64,000 nt of DNA, taken from NCBI GenBank assembly GCA_910578465.1, contig CAJTPW010000005.1, positions 98,642-162,641 on the forward strand, written 5' to 3'. Under the pieces are notes generated by a model. It had not been told where the DNA came from. It searched no databases and saw only the letters and a list, made by a program, of their open reading frames with translations. Every line of letters begins with the position of its first letter. Position 1 is the stretch's first letter. Positions 33,931 to 43,740 of this stretch are shown here, in pieces. The position numbers and the translations under genes are program-made. The DNA is from an uncultured Vampirovibrio sp. (GTDB lineage Bacteria > Cyanobacteriota > Vampirovibrionia > Gastranaerophilales > Gastranaerophilaceae).

Positions 33931-35073
33931 ATGGAAATTGTTTTAAACAAGGAAGAGTTTTTAAACGGTATTAAGGTTGTAAAAAATATAACATCTTCAA
34001 AAGGTGTTCAGCCTGTTTTATCAAATATCCTTATTGAAACAATTTCAAATGACAGAGTAAGATTTCTTGCAACAGACCTCAACCTTTCAATAAGTTTTAA
34101 ATTAAAAGCGGAAGTTGTAAGTGAAGGTAAAATAACGCTTTCCGCTAAAACTCTGGAAGAGATTACAAACAAACTTCCCGATAAACCCATTGTTTTAAAA
34201 TTAAATGATGAAACAAATGTGGTAACGATTTCATGCGGAAAGACAAAATTTGAACTTATCGGAATAAGTGCTGAAGAATATCCGAAAGTTTTTGATGAAG
34301 CAGCACAAAATGCGGAAGAAGATAAAGAATTTGAAATTAATACAGGTCTTTTAAATAAAGGAATCAAACAAACCGCGTTTTCAACAGCGCAGAATGAGAC
34401 AGGGAGTGTTTTATCCGGTGTTTGTTTTAATATAAATGCAAATATTTTAGAGATGGTTGCAACGGATGGAAACCGTTTAACACGTTCAAGAAAAGAGATT
34501 AATTCAAAGGGTGAAAGCATAATGTTTATATCTCCTGCAAGAACCCTTCTTGAAGTTTCAAGAATAATTTCTATGGTAAAAGATGAGACGGTAAAATTTG
34601 TTGTTAAAAGAAACAAAATTGTTTTTGAATTTGACGATGTTACTTTCCAATCAAGATTAATTGAAGGAACTTACCCTAAATATCAGCAGTTAATTCCGAC
34701 AACAAACGAAAAAACCGTATCAATCGTAAGAGAAGAACTTATTCAAGCGATTGAGAGAGTTTCCGTTATGGTTAATGAAAGAACAAATATCGTTAAATTT
34801 AATTTTGACTCAAACAGTCTTGAAATAAGTACGGATACTCCTGAATCAGGTTCAGGTAAAGATTTTCTTGATATTGAATATTCTTATGAAAGTCTTTTGA
34901 TTGCATTTAACTACAGATACGTTCTTGATAGTCTTAAAAATATGGATTCAAAGAACGTAAAAGTTGAAATGTCTACAAATCTTTCGGCGTCAATCTTTAA
35001 ACCTGAGGCTGAGACCGAAGAAGAAGACAATAACTATATTTGTTTAATTATGCCTGTTCAGGTAAGGCAATAA
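33931..35073 (+). CDS. dnaN: DNA polymerase III beta subunit (sliding clamp)
   Basis: A 380-residue beta clamp with three similar domains. Markers are VKNITSSKGVQPVLSNILIE at the start, ATDGNRLTR in the middle and the C-terminal IMPVQVRQ, a conserved clamp end (P-M/V-R). It tethers the polymerase to DNA. AGGAAGAGG precedes the ATG. dnaA is not adjacent and no cluster of DnaA boxes is visible, so this is not obviously the origin. Confidence 0.97.
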   Translation: MEIVLNKEEFLNGIKVVKNITSSKGVQPVLSNILIETISNDRVRFLATDLNLSISFKLKAEVVSEGKITLSAKTLEEITNKLPDKPIVLKLNDETNVVTISCGKTKFELIGISAEEYPKVFDEAAQNAEEDKEFEINTGLLNKGIKQTAFSTAQNETGSVLSGVCFNINANILEMVATDGNRLTRSRKEINSKGESIMFISPARTLLEVSRIISMVKDETVKFVVKRNKIVFEFDDVTFQSRLIEGTYPKYQQLIPTTNEKTVSIVREELIQAIERVSVMVNERTNIVKFNFDSNSLEISTDTPESGSGKDFLDIEYSYESLLIAFNYRYVLDSLKNMDSKNVKVEMSTNLSASIFKPEAETEEEDNNYICLIMPVQVRQ

Positions 35074-35134
35074 AACATAGCACATAGCAAACAGTAAGGT
35101 TCAGGCGTTTTAAACAAAAGTATAAGGAAATTAT

Positions 35135-36070
35135 ATGAAAGTAACAGCTCAAATACCTGCAACGATTGCAAACCTGGGGTGCGGCTTTGATTGTCTGGGT
35201 TTAGCACTTCCTATTTATAACATTATTACAATAGAAGAGACGGTATTACCCGGTTCCGGGATTGAAATAAATATAATTGATGAGCATAATCAGGATAATG
35301 TGGAAAATATCCCGAGAGATAAGAACAATATTGTTTATAAGGCAATCGAACTTTTGTATAATTACATAGGCCAGAGTCCAAATGAGCTTAAAATATCAAT
35401 AAAAACAGGGATTCCAGTGGCACGCGGTTTGGGATCTTCCGCATCCGTTATTGTGGGCGGTCTTATTGCGGCAAATGAGCTTCTCGGACATCCTGCGGAC
35501 GAGGCTGTATTGCTTTCGATTGCAACGGAAATTGAAGGACATCCTGATAATATAGCTCCTGCAATTCTTGGCGGGGTTGTGCTTTCGGATTGGGAAGAAG
35601 ACGGTTCTGTTGTATCCAAAAAATTACCCTGGCCCGAAGATTGGCTTGTAACAATTTGTATTCCTGATTATGAGCTTTCAACAGGTATTTCAAGAAGTGT
35701 TCTTCCAAAAGAGGTGCCAATGAAAGATGCCGTTTATAATTTAAGACATTCTGCAATGTTTATTCAGGCGGTACACACCAGAGATGAAGAATTATTGAAA
35801 CTATCTTTAAAAGACAGACTTCATCAGCCTTATAGAACAAAACTTGTCCCCGGGATGAATCAGATTATGGAAAACTTAAAACACACGGAAGGTGTTTTAG
35901 GGTGTGTTTTAGCAGGCGCAGGACCATCCATAGCGGTTATTCAGGATGGTAAAAATACGGACACAATAAAAGAAATTGTTTCATCTGCGTGGAACAACAT
36001 AAACGTTAATGCTCAAATTTATACTCTTCCTGTGACGGATGAAGGGGCAAAAATAATTTTACAACAATAA
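35135..36070 (+). CDS. thrB: Homoserine kinase
   Basis: A 311-residue GHMP kinase. It has the N-terminal PATIANLGCGFDCLGLAL, the ATP loop PVARGLGSSASVIVGG and the C-terminal GCVLAGAGPSIAVI. It phosphorylates homoserine in threonine synthesis. AAGGAAATTAT before the ATG is the ribosome-binding site. It stands between dnaN and an OmpH-like gene; thrC and hom are not in the window. Confidence 0.95.
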   Translation: MKVTAQIPATIANLGCGFDCLGLALPIYNIITIEETVLPGSGIEINIIDEHNQDNVENIPRDKNNIVYKAIELLYNYIGQSPNELKISIKTGIPVARGLGSSASVIVGGLIAANELLGHPADEAVLLSIATEIEGHPDNIAPAILGGVVLSDWEEDGSVVSKKLPWPEDWLVTICIPDYELSTGISRSVLPKEVPMKDAVYNLRHSAMFIQAVHTRDEELLKLSLKDRLHQPYRTKLVPGMNQIMENLKHTEGVLGCVLAGAGPSIAVIQDGKNTDTIKEIVSSAWNNINVNAQIYTLPVTDEGAKIILQQ

Positions 36071-36108
36071 ACAAGGGTAGAAACCCGATATAAAAAGGAG
36101 AATTTTTT

Positions 36109-36549
36109 ATGAAAAAAACAATTATGACAGCACTTTTAACACTTTGTGTTTTGGCGGGCGTTAATGCAAGTTTTGCTGCAGGAATCGGCTATGTTGATTA
36201 TGTAAAAGTTTCAACAACATATCCCCTTGCAAAAAAATATACTCAGGAGCTTGATAAAAAAGTTGCTGCAATAAAAACTTATGCAGAAGCTCAAGATAAA
36301 AAAATCATGGCTGCAAAAACAGAAGCAGAAAAGAAAGCTATCAGAAACGAATCTGTTAAACAGGTTAGAATTAAACAACAAGACTACGCTGCAACAAGAA
36401 ACAGATATGAAAACGAATTAACCGCAAAAGTTGTTGCTGCAGCTGAAAGAGTAAGAGTTGCAAAGAAACTTGATGTTATCATTAAGAAAGATTCAAGAGT
36501 GACAGGCGGGGTTGATTGTACCCTTGATGTTTTAAACGCTCTTAAATAA
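36109..36549 (+). CDS. OmpH/Skp-like periplasmic chaperone
   Basis: A 146-residue exported protein. It has a signal peptide (MKKTIMTALLTLCVLAGVNA, cleavage near Ser-Phe-Ala-Ala) followed by GIGYVDYVKVSTTYP, the short family strand, and a long Lys/Glu/Ala helix pair expected to form Skp-type tentacles. Skp holds unfolded outer-membrane proteins in the periplasm, so an outer membrane is implied. AAAAGGAG before the ATG is strong. Confidence 0.88.
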   Translation: MKKTIMTALLTLCVLAGVNASFAAGIGYVDYVKVSTTYPLAKKYTQELDKKVAAIKTYAEAQDKKIMAAKTEAEKKAIRNESVKQVRIKQQDYAATRNRYENELTAKVVAAAERVRVAKKLDVIIKKDSRVTGGVDCTLDVLNALK

Positions 36550-36566
36550 TAAGGACGGACTGCTGA

Positions 36567-38495
36567 TTGTTTAATTACGATGTAATAGTGGTCGGCGCAG
36601 GACATGCAGGTTGTGAGGCGGCAATTGCCGCCTCAAGGCTTGGTGCAAAAGTTTTATTCACATCTCTAAATCTTGATAATATCGCTCTTATGCCTTGTAA
36701 TCCTGCCGTGGGAGGTCCTGCAAAGTCTAATCTTGTAAGAGAAATTGACGCGCTCGGCGGTGTTATGGCGGATGTGACCGACAGCACTTATATGCAGTTT
36801 AAAATGTTAAATTCTTCAAAAGGTCCTGCAGTGCGTGCTTTAAGGGCACAGTCCGATAAAAAGGAATATAAATCCTTTATGAGAAATTTAATCGAGAGCG
36901 AAGAAAATATTTCTCTTAAACAAACCCAGATAACAGGGCTTTTATCGGACGGGGGCAAGATTACAGGTGTTGAAGACGAACTGGGGTTAAAATATTTTGC
37001 AAAAAGCGTTATTTTAACAACAGGAACAAGTCTTGAGGGGAAAATATACGTAGGTCTTAAATCATTTAGAGCGGGCCGTCTCGGGGAACAGGCCGCAATA
37101 GGGCTTTCAGAGAGTCTTCTAAAACTCGGACTGCCTTTAAAAAAACTTAAAACAGGAACTCCTGCAAGGGTGGATAACCGCACTATTGATTATTCAAAAT
37201 TAATTATCCAACCGCCCGATGAACCTGATGATAATCCGTATTATTCGGGATGTTTAAATTTCTTTTCTTTTAAAAAAGAGCACCCGATAAGACCTATGGT
37301 GCCCTGTTATCTTACAAAGACAAATGAAAAAACACACAAGGTAATTAAGGATAATTTGGACAAAAGCCCGATGTATCAGGGGATGATAACGGGTATCGGG
37401 CCAAGATACTGCCCTTCTATTGAAGATAAGGTTGTAAGGTTTGCACATAATCCTTCTCACCATATTTTTATTGAACCTGAGGGCTCAGACACTTATGAAA
37501 CCTATGTTCAAGGGTTTTCAACAAGCCTTCCGATTGAAGTACAGATTCAAATGCTTCAGTCTCTTCCGGGGCTGGAAAATGTTTCAATGATAAAACCTGC
37601 TTATGCGGTTGAATATGATTCCGTTCCTGCTGTTGAATTAAGCCACAGTCTTATGACAAAGAAAATCAAAGGATTATTTTTGGCAGGGCAGATAAACGGT
37701 ACATCAGGATACGAAGAAGCTGCCGCACAAGGGCTTATTGCAGGGATAAATGCGGTAAAATATGCAAATAACGAAACTTTACTTGAACTTGACAGAGCAA
37801 GTTCTTATATAGGTACTCTTATTGATGATCTTGTAACAAAAGATCTGGCAGAACCATACAGAATGCTGACTTCCCGTAGCGAATACAGACTTATTTTAAG
37901 ACAGGATAATGCGGATTTTCGTCTTATGGAACTCGGTAAAAAAATAGGTCTTGTAAGAGAAGAAAATTATCAAAGATTTGAGGCCAAAAAGGCGGCGATT
38001 GAAGAAGAAATTGAAAATTTAAGAAATACAAAAATTTCCCCGACAGCGGAAAATAAAGAAATTATGGCACAGTTCGGGGAAAATCTTGAAGTCGGACAAA
38101 GTGCCTACCAGCTTTTAAAAAGACCCAATGTTGATTTTAAGGTGTTAAATGAACTTAATTACAACCCCGTTTCTGTTCAAAAAGCCGAAGGGGATAAATA
38201 TTTTATTAAAGAGGTGCTGGAGCAGGCTGAAATATTGATAAAATATGACGGATATATTAAACGTCAGGAAGAACAGGTAAATTCGGCAGACAAACTTGAA
38301 AAGATAAAAATTCCCGATGATATTGACTATACCAATCTAAAGCAGATTTCAACGGAAACAAGAGAAATTTTAACAAAAATCCGCCCTAAAACACTCGGGC
38401 AGGCACTTAGAACAGGCGGGGTGAAACCTGCCGATATATCTTGTCTTATGGTAATTATCGAAGCAAAGAAATACAGTTCCTTAAGCGGTAAGTGA
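36567..38495 (+). CDS. mnmG: tRNA uridine-5-carboxymethylaminomethyl modification enzyme MnmG
   Basis: A 642-residue FAD enzyme. It has VVGAGHAGCEAA at the N-terminus, NPAVGGPAKSNLVREIDALGG, GTSLEGKIYVG and the C-terminal helical domain ending around ISCLMVIIEAKK. With MnmE it installs carboxymethylaminomethyl at U34 of some tRNAs. The start is TTG at 36567, supported by AAGGACGG 8 nt upstream and by the immediate FAD motif. Confidence 0.97.
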   Translation: MFNYDVIVVGAGHAGCEAAIAASRLGAKVLFTSLNLDNIALMPCNPAVGGPAKSNLVREIDALGGVMADVTDSTYMQFKMLNSSKGPAVRALRAQSDKKEYKSFMRNLIESEENISLKQTQITGLLSDGGKITGVEDELGLKYFAKSVILTTGTSLEGKIYVGLKSFRAGRLGEQAAIGLSESLLKLGLPLKKLKTGTPARVDNRTIDYSKLIIQPPDEPDDNPYYSGCLNFFSFKKEHPIRPMVPCYLTKTNEKTHKVIKDNLDKSPMYQGMITGIGPRYCPSIEDKVVRFAHNPSHHIFIEPEGSDTYETYVQGFSTSLPIEVQIQMLQSLPGLENVSMIKPAYAVEYDSVPAVELSHSLMTKKIKGLFLAGQINGTSGYEEAAAQGLIAGINAVKYANNETLLELDRASSYIGTLIDDLVTKDLAEPYRMLTSRSEYRLILRQDNADFRLMELGKKIGLVREENYQRFEAKKAAIEEEIENLRNTKISPTAENKEIMAQFGENLEVGQSAYQLLKRPNVDFKVLNELNYNPVSVQKAEGDKYFIKEVLEQAEILIKYDGYIKRQEEQVNSADKLEKIKIPDDIDYTNLKQISTETREILTKIRPKTLGQALRTGGVKPADISCLMVIIEAKKYSSLSGK

Positions 38496-38581
38496 AAATA
38501 ATAATTGTAAAATACACAACATGCTTTATTTTATTTAGATAAAACATATAGTATAATTTATTATATTAGAAGGGTTTATCT

Positions 38582-40339
38582 TTGAATAACGCAATAAATA
38601 CGGAAAATAGCTATGTTGAAGTTAAGGATAAATTAATATCCTTATTTAACGATATTTTAGAAGGCAACAAAAGACCTAATGTTTTTGATATTGATGCACT
38701 TCGGAAGGTTTCAATTGCAATAAAAGCGTTTGATTTAGTGTCTATTTCAATGTCAATGTTCGGGTATATAAACTATAAATCAAATAAGCTGAGTTATTAT
38801 AAAACCCTTGCTATTTTAAACGATGCGAGATATCTTGCGACATCGTCACATTCTTATTTTGCGCAAAAAATTAACAATTTTTTTCTTGGTTTAATTGAAT
38901 TTGAAGAAGGAAATTATGATGTTTCGCTTGAGCTTATAAGAAGAGCTTTAAATTTAACCATAATGGAAGAGTATGATTTTGATGAAAAAATCGCAGAAAT
39001 TGAAGTCAAAATTCAAAAACTCAATAAAAAGAAAATAATTTCAAACGAAAAACCGAGCTTTATTCCGGAGCAACACACGGAAGATCCTTTGATTGCGCTT
39101 TTAAAGGTTGGAAGAACAATTGCTCTTGAAACAAATCTCGATAATCTTTTGACAATAATTGCACAGGAAATTAAGCTTGCCCTGAATGCGGACAGATGTA
39201 CGGTTTTTCTTCTTGATGAAGACAAAAAAGAGCTCTGGTCTAAAGTTGCACTCGGGATGAACACAAAGGAAATAAGGTTTGATTCAAGCCTTGGTCTTGC
39301 AGGGCATGTTGCAACAACGGGCGAGACGGTAAATATTAAAGAGGCTTATAAGGATTCAAGATTTAATAAAGAAATAGACAACCAGACGGGGTATAAGACA
39401 GAGAGTATTCTTTGTATGCCCATAAGAAATATGAGCCATGAAATTGTAGGCGTATTTCAGGTTTTAAATAAAAAAGACGGCCATTTTACGGAAAAAGACG
39501 AAGATTTGCTTATTGCAATCGGCTCATCTGCGGGGATTGCCCTTGAAAATGCTACTCTTTTTAATAAACAAAAACAATTTATCGAAAACCAGAAAATGCT
39601 CCTCTCAAGCTTTGTAGATACGCTTTCAGCTTCAATTGATGCCAGAGATAAGATTACATCAGGTCATTCAAAAAGAGTGACAATGTATACAATGCTTATC
39701 TGTGACAGGTTAAATTTTGATGATAAACAAAAAGAAGTCATAAGACAGGCCTCACTTCTTCATGATATAGGAAAAATCGGTATCAGAGATTCCGTTCTTC
39801 AAAAAGAAGGAAAGTTAACAGATGAAGAATATGGCCATATCCAGCAGCATGTTCAAATAACATACGATATTTTAAGTAAAATCTATTTTTCAAACGAATA
39901 TAAAGATGTTGCGCGTATTGCCTCATCTCATCATGAAAAATTTGACGGATCGGGTTATTTTAGAAAATTAAAAGGCGAAAATATTCCTGTTGGCGGCAGA
40001 ATGCTTGCAGTATCCGATGTATTTGATGCCATAACATCCAAAAGACACTACAGGTCTAAAATGCCGATTGAAAAAGCCATAGGAATTATAATTAAAGACT
40101 CGGGCACCCATTTTGATAAAAATATGACCGATGCATTTTTATCTATTGAAGCGGATAAAATTATTAATGTTATGATAACCGATTCCAAAATTTTAGATTT
40201 AAACGACAAAGTGATTTTAAATAAATACACCCTTCTTGATCTATATACTCTTCTTGTGGAACACACGGAAAGAGAACACACACCTGAAGAAGAGAGATTT
40301 ATTTCAACATTTTTAAAATACTATAACGACCCTGAATAA
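38582..40339 (+). CDS. GAF and HD-GYP domain protein, probable c-di-GMP phosphodiesterase
   Basis: A 585-residue cytoplasmic signalling protein. Residues 1-150 form a helical, TPR-like region; a GAF domain follows at about 180-325 (DRCTVFLLDEDKKELWSKVA; LAGHVATTGETVNI); an HD-GYP domain covers about 345-540. LLHDIGKIGI lies near residue 393 and HHEKFDGSGY gives the second motif. HD-GYP domains hydrolyse c-di-GMP at a two- or three-metal centre; activity is not proven here. TTG start with AGAAGGG upstream. A GGDEF protein at 61829 supplies the opposite activity. Confidence 0.9.
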   Translation: MNNAINTENSYVEVKDKLISLFNDILEGNKRPNVFDIDALRKVSIAIKAFDLVSISMSMFGYINYKSNKLSYYKTLAILNDARYLATSSHSYFAQKINNFFLGLIEFEEGNYDVSLELIRRALNLTIMEEYDFDEKIAEIEVKIQKLNKKKIISNEKPSFIPEQHTEDPLIALLKVGRTIALETNLDNLLTIIAQEIKLALNADRCTVFLLDEDKKELWSKVALGMNTKEIRFDSSLGLAGHVATTGETVNIKEAYKDSRFNKEIDNQTGYKTESILCMPIRNMSHEIVGVFQVLNKKDGHFTEKDEDLLIAIGSSAGIALENATLFNKQKQFIENQKMLLSSFVDTLSASIDARDKITSGHSKRVTMYTMLICDRLNFDDKQKEVIRQASLLHDIGKIGIRDSVLQKEGKLTDEEYGHIQQHVQITYDILSKIYFSNEYKDVARIASSHHEKFDGSGYFRKLKGENIPVGGRMLAVSDVFDAITSKRHYRSKMPIEKAIGIIIKDSGTHFDKNMTDAFLSIEADKIINVMITDSKILDLNDKVILNKYTLLDLYTLLVEHTEREHTPEEERFISTFLKYYNDPE

Positions 40340-40351
40340 ACAAAAACTAGG

Positions 40352-41965
40352 ATGACACACATAAAAAAGCAAGCAAAAGAAAAATTCAATATTTTATTAA
40401 AAGGCAAGAATTTTGCCTTAGCTTTGCTTGCCTGTTTTTTATTTTTGCAAAATCCTGCATTTTCAATTGAACCATCTTCAAAAGCGTTTAATTTAATTAC
40501 GGTTGTGGACACTTTTTTAAGCCTTGATGATAATGTAAAAAACGATTATGAAAATGCGGATGAGAGGACAAGGCAGAAGCAGGAATTTATAGATACTACA
40601 AGACGTTTTAATCAGGGAAATGTGTCTTTAGCCTATAATGACTATTCAAAAATAATTTCAGAACTTGATAATGATATTGCGCTTTTTGTTTTTTCAAAAT
40701 CAATGTATGAAATCGGGTTTTTCACACTCGGTGATGTTGCAATTTCAAAGATTAAAAACAGAACATATTTTGCAGGACAGATAGAAAACCTTGAAAAAAG
40801 CTATAAAGACAGCTATAACCTTGAAAAAGGAGAAGAAATCTATCTTGCAAAGGCTTATTCTTCAATTTATTTTGATAATACACCCGAAGAAACCGCATTT
40901 GACCTGAACAAAAAAACAGGACTGATGGAAAAATCAGACTATGCAAACTTTATTATGGCGCAAGCCCTTTTAGAGAGCAGACAATATCAGCAGGCTTTAA
41001 TGTATATTGATATTGCAATAAGGAAAAATCCTGAAAATTCAAATTATTTAAGCTATAAAGTAGAAGTTTTAAATCGTTCGGGCAAACACAAAGAAGCACT
41101 TAAACTTATTGAAAAATATGAAAACTTGAATATTTTAACACCCGAGTTTAAGAACAGAATTTTAATTCAAAAAGAAGAAACCGTTGCTAATCTTTCAAAT
41201 AATGAAAATGATAAAAGATTTCATTTAATTACGGCAAATTACCTTCGCGGAAACTATTACAAGGTAATTAACGAATGTCAAAACATTTTAAACTTTAATA
41301 AAAATAACTATAAAATTTTAACCCTTCAAGCTCAAAGCCAGCTGAATACAGGAAAAGTTGACCTTGCAAAGAAAAATTTTCTTCAGAGTTTTGATTTGAA
41401 CAAAAACTACGGGCCAACATTGGCAGGCCTTGGAGACGTTTTCTTTATGGAAGGAGACAAACAAAAGGCTGTAGAATATTATAAGAAGGCAATAAAGGCA
41501 GATAAAACCAATACGCTAAATATGGTTAAATTACAGATTGCCTATAAAAACATTAAAGGAAGCGAAAAAAACCTTGCAAAGCTTGAAAAACAACTAAATG
41601 CGCTTTCAAAAAACCTTTTTTATGAGTATTATATGGTATCTACAGGTATTTTAAAGAATAATATTAAACTAAAACGTGAATATTTGATGAAATCCCTTGC
41701 GATAAATCTTTTATATGAAAGTTCCTGGGGCGAATATCTTGCATACCTGCATACATCCAAAAAAGAACGTCCTATGGAAAATTTCCTCTATATGATTTCT
41801 TTTGTGAATAATTTTAATTATACCTATTATTACTATACGGGATTAATGGAGATGGCACTTGGAAACAAGGAAACAGCAAAGGAGAATATGAAATATTGTA
41901 TCTCTCTAAATCCTGACTATGAGCCTGCAAGCAGCGCACTGTTAAATATGGAAGAAGTTATCTGA
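40352..41965 (+). CDS. Exported TPR-repeat protein
   Basis: A 537-residue protein with a signal sequence (NFALALLACFLFLQNPAFSI, after a basic N-terminus). Several tetratricopeptide-like helices follow; the clearest repeats lie at about 325-410 (LAGLGDVFFMEGDKQKAVEY) and near the C-terminus (GLMEMALGNKETAKENMKYC). It probably acts as a periplasmic or membrane-attached scaffold. It begins 12 bp after the HD-GYP stop and is likely co-transcribed. The ribosome-binding site is weak (AGG). Confidence 0.8.
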   Translation: MTHIKKQAKEKFNILLKGKNFALALLACFLFLQNPAFSIEPSSKAFNLITVVDTFLSLDDNVKNDYENADERTRQKQEFIDTTRRFNQGNVSLAYNDYSKIISELDNDIALFVFSKSMYEIGFFTLGDVAISKIKNRTYFAGQIENLEKSYKDSYNLEKGEEIYLAKAYSSIYFDNTPEETAFDLNKKTGLMEKSDYANFIMAQALLESRQYQQALMYIDIAIRKNPENSNYLSYKVEVLNRSGKHKEALKLIEKYENLNILTPEFKNRILIQKEETVANLSNNENDKRFHLITANYLRGNYYKVINECQNILNFNKNNYKILTLQAQSQLNTGKVDLAKKNFLQSFDLNKNYGPTLAGLGDVFFMEGDKQKAVEYYKKAIKADKTNTLNMVKLQIAYKNIKGSEKNLAKLEKQLNALSKNLFYEYYMVSTGILKNNIKLKREYLMKSLAINLLYESSWGEYLAYLHTSKKERPMENFLYMISFVNNFNYTYYYYTGLMEMALGNKETAKENMKYCISLNPDYEPASSALLNMEEVI

Positions 41966-42038
41966 TACTTAAAAACAGGCAGAAAATAAATTGTTAAATA
42001 TTTTTATCTTGCGTTTTATATAAGCAGGATAAAAACAA

Positions 42039-43073
42039 ATGATTCAAGAAAAAAAATTTAACAGTGCCAGTGATATATACAAGTATTTTAAAATGCCGCA
42101 ATTTGAAGTTTCGAAATTCGGGGCTCAAAAAGCAGCTATTTTTCAAAACTTGAATCAAGATACATTTGTAAATTTAAGCAAAGAAAAAATAAACAAGCTG
42201 CCTGAAAACAAAAAGGCTGCACTTGCATTTACGGCATTTGCCGCCGCGATTTTAGCCATAAAAGCGTTGTCCAAATTCAGACTGCCTATAAATTTTAATA
42301 AAGCGCAGCAATATTTTTCTAAAATGTTTAGCAAAAACTTAACAGGGGAAGAAACACAACAAATAATCGAAAATTACAAGAAAATAATGAAAATCGATAA
42401 ACCCGAAGAATTTGCCTCAAGACTTTTTGATGAAGTTAAGAAAAACTTCGGGTATAAAAATAAAGAAATCAGATTAATTTTGGTTAAAACGGAAACAATT
42501 GCGGATGAACTGAAACATCCTGCCGAAGGCGGTGCAGCGCTTGATGAAGTTTATATAAAACTGTCTTGGCTTATGAAATGTCAAAAAAGAAAAATATCCG
42601 CTTTAAAGAAGAAAAAACTGTTTGATGTTTTGCACCACGAATTTAGACACATAAAACAGAATGAATTTGCATACAGAACAGAACCTGACGAATTTATAGA
42701 AAGCCTTATCGGTAAATATTCCGATGAAGAGCTTGAAAATATTGCCAAAAAAGCTTTTAGCGACGAGAAAATAAAGAATCTTAGCGAGCAAGGCAGAGAT
42801 TTAAAAGAAGAAGCAGCTTTGATAATGAAAAAAGAATGTTCTGTTTTGTTTGATTCCCTGTATGGTGATTCGGGCAGGTTTGAAAAAGGCTCCGATGAAT
42901 ATAAAAAAGGTCTTGAATATATAAACGCAGGAAAGAAATACAGGCTCCCGAAAGGCGGAATAATGGGGCAGATAAGGTATAAAAATAATTTGCTTGAAAA
43001 AGAAGCGTTCAAAGTTTCTGATATGGCAAGACAAATTTTCAGGTATTTAAAAAAGAAACGGTTTAAAAATTAA
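42039..43073 (+). CDS. Putative zinc metalloprotease (HEXXH) of unknown family
   Basis: A 344-residue protein. An N-terminal region includes SKFGAQKAA. A hydrophobic segment at about 65-85 (ALAFTAFAAAILAIKAL) may span the membrane. The motif HHEFRHIKQNE follows (H200-E201-x-x-H204), the zinc-binding HEXXH, with several downstream Glu (for example DEFIES) that could supply the third ligand. I do not recognise a named peptidase family. AGGA lies 10 nt before the ATG. Its 3' end overlaps the convergent ispD by 11 bp. Confidence 0.65.
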   Translation: MIQEKKFNSASDIYKYFKMPQFEVSKFGAQKAAIFQNLNQDTFVNLSKEKINKLPENKKAALAFTAFAAAILAIKALSKFRLPINFNKAQQYFSKMFSKNLTGEETQQIIENYKKIMKIDKPEEFASRLFDEVKKNFGYKNKEIRLILVKTETIADELKHPAEGGAALDEVYIKLSWLMKCQKRKISALKKKKLFDVLHHEFRHIKQNEFAYRTEPDEFIESLIGKYSDEELENIAKKAFSDEKIKNLSEQGRDLKEEAALIMKKECSVLFDSLYGDSGRFEKGSDEYKKGLEYINAGKKYRLPKGGIMGQIRYKNNLLEKEAFKVSDMARQIFRYLKKKRFKN

Positions 43074-43740
43074 TATCTTCCCTGAATGTTATTTTTTTAT
43101 TTGAAAGTGTGCCTGTAAGCGCATAAACGGGAATGTTTAAAGTTTCTAAAAGACAGCAGTCGTCCGTAAAGTTTTCATCTTTTAGTTTTTTATGTGCCTC
43201 AAAAATTGTATTAAAATCAAACCCTTGCGGGGTTTGTGCCTGAAAAACCGAAGTTCTGTCAATGGTTTTTAAAATATTCCCGTCTTTATCCGCAATTTTT
43301 ATAGTGTCTGTTGCATAAATCCCGACACAAACGCCCTTGTATATTTTTAACTTTTCAACGGTTTCTTTTATGGTGTCCGCTTCAACAAAAGGTCTTGCCC
43401 CGTCGTGAATTAAAACGGTTTTTGGTCTGTTTTCAATGGCAGCAAGAGTTGAAAGACCGCTAAATACAGATTTTTGGCGTGTATCTCCAAACGGTGCAAA
43501 AATAATTTTTTCTAAATCGTTTTTAAAACAGCTTTTAATATGTTCTTGAACATCTGCACGGCAAGGAATTACAACGGTGCCGCACAAGGGTATAAATTTC
43601 TTAATTGTGGTGCAAATTACGGACTCGCCGTTTGCGAGATTTTCAAGTAATTTGTTTGAACCAAAGCGATTAGACGTCCCTCCTGCTGTAATTACAGCAG
43701 CAACCCCTGTTTTTGATCGATTATTTTTTAAAATGTTCAA
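43063..43740 (-). CDS. ispD: 2-C-methyl-D-erythritol 4-phosphate cytidylyltransferase IspD
   Basis: A 225-residue nucleotidyltransferase. It has the CTP-binding loop VITAGGTSNRFGSNKL, then VLIHDGARPFV and TPQGFDFNTI with DDCCLLE, as in IspD. It makes CDP-methylerythritol in the MEP isoprenoid pathway. It overlaps the 3' end of thiL by 20 bp, so the two are translationally linked. Confidence 0.94.
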   Translation of the reverse strand: MNILKNNRSKTGVAAVITAGGTSNRFGSNKLLENLANGESVICTTIKKFIPLCGTVVIPCRADVQEHIKSCFKNDLEKIIFAPFGDTRQKSVFSGLSTLAAIENRPKTVLIHDGARPFVEADTIKETVEKLKIYKGVCVGIYATDTIKIADKDGNILKTIDRTSVFQAQTPQGFDFNTIFEAHKKLKDENFTDDCCLLETLNIPVYALTGTLSNKKITFREDINF

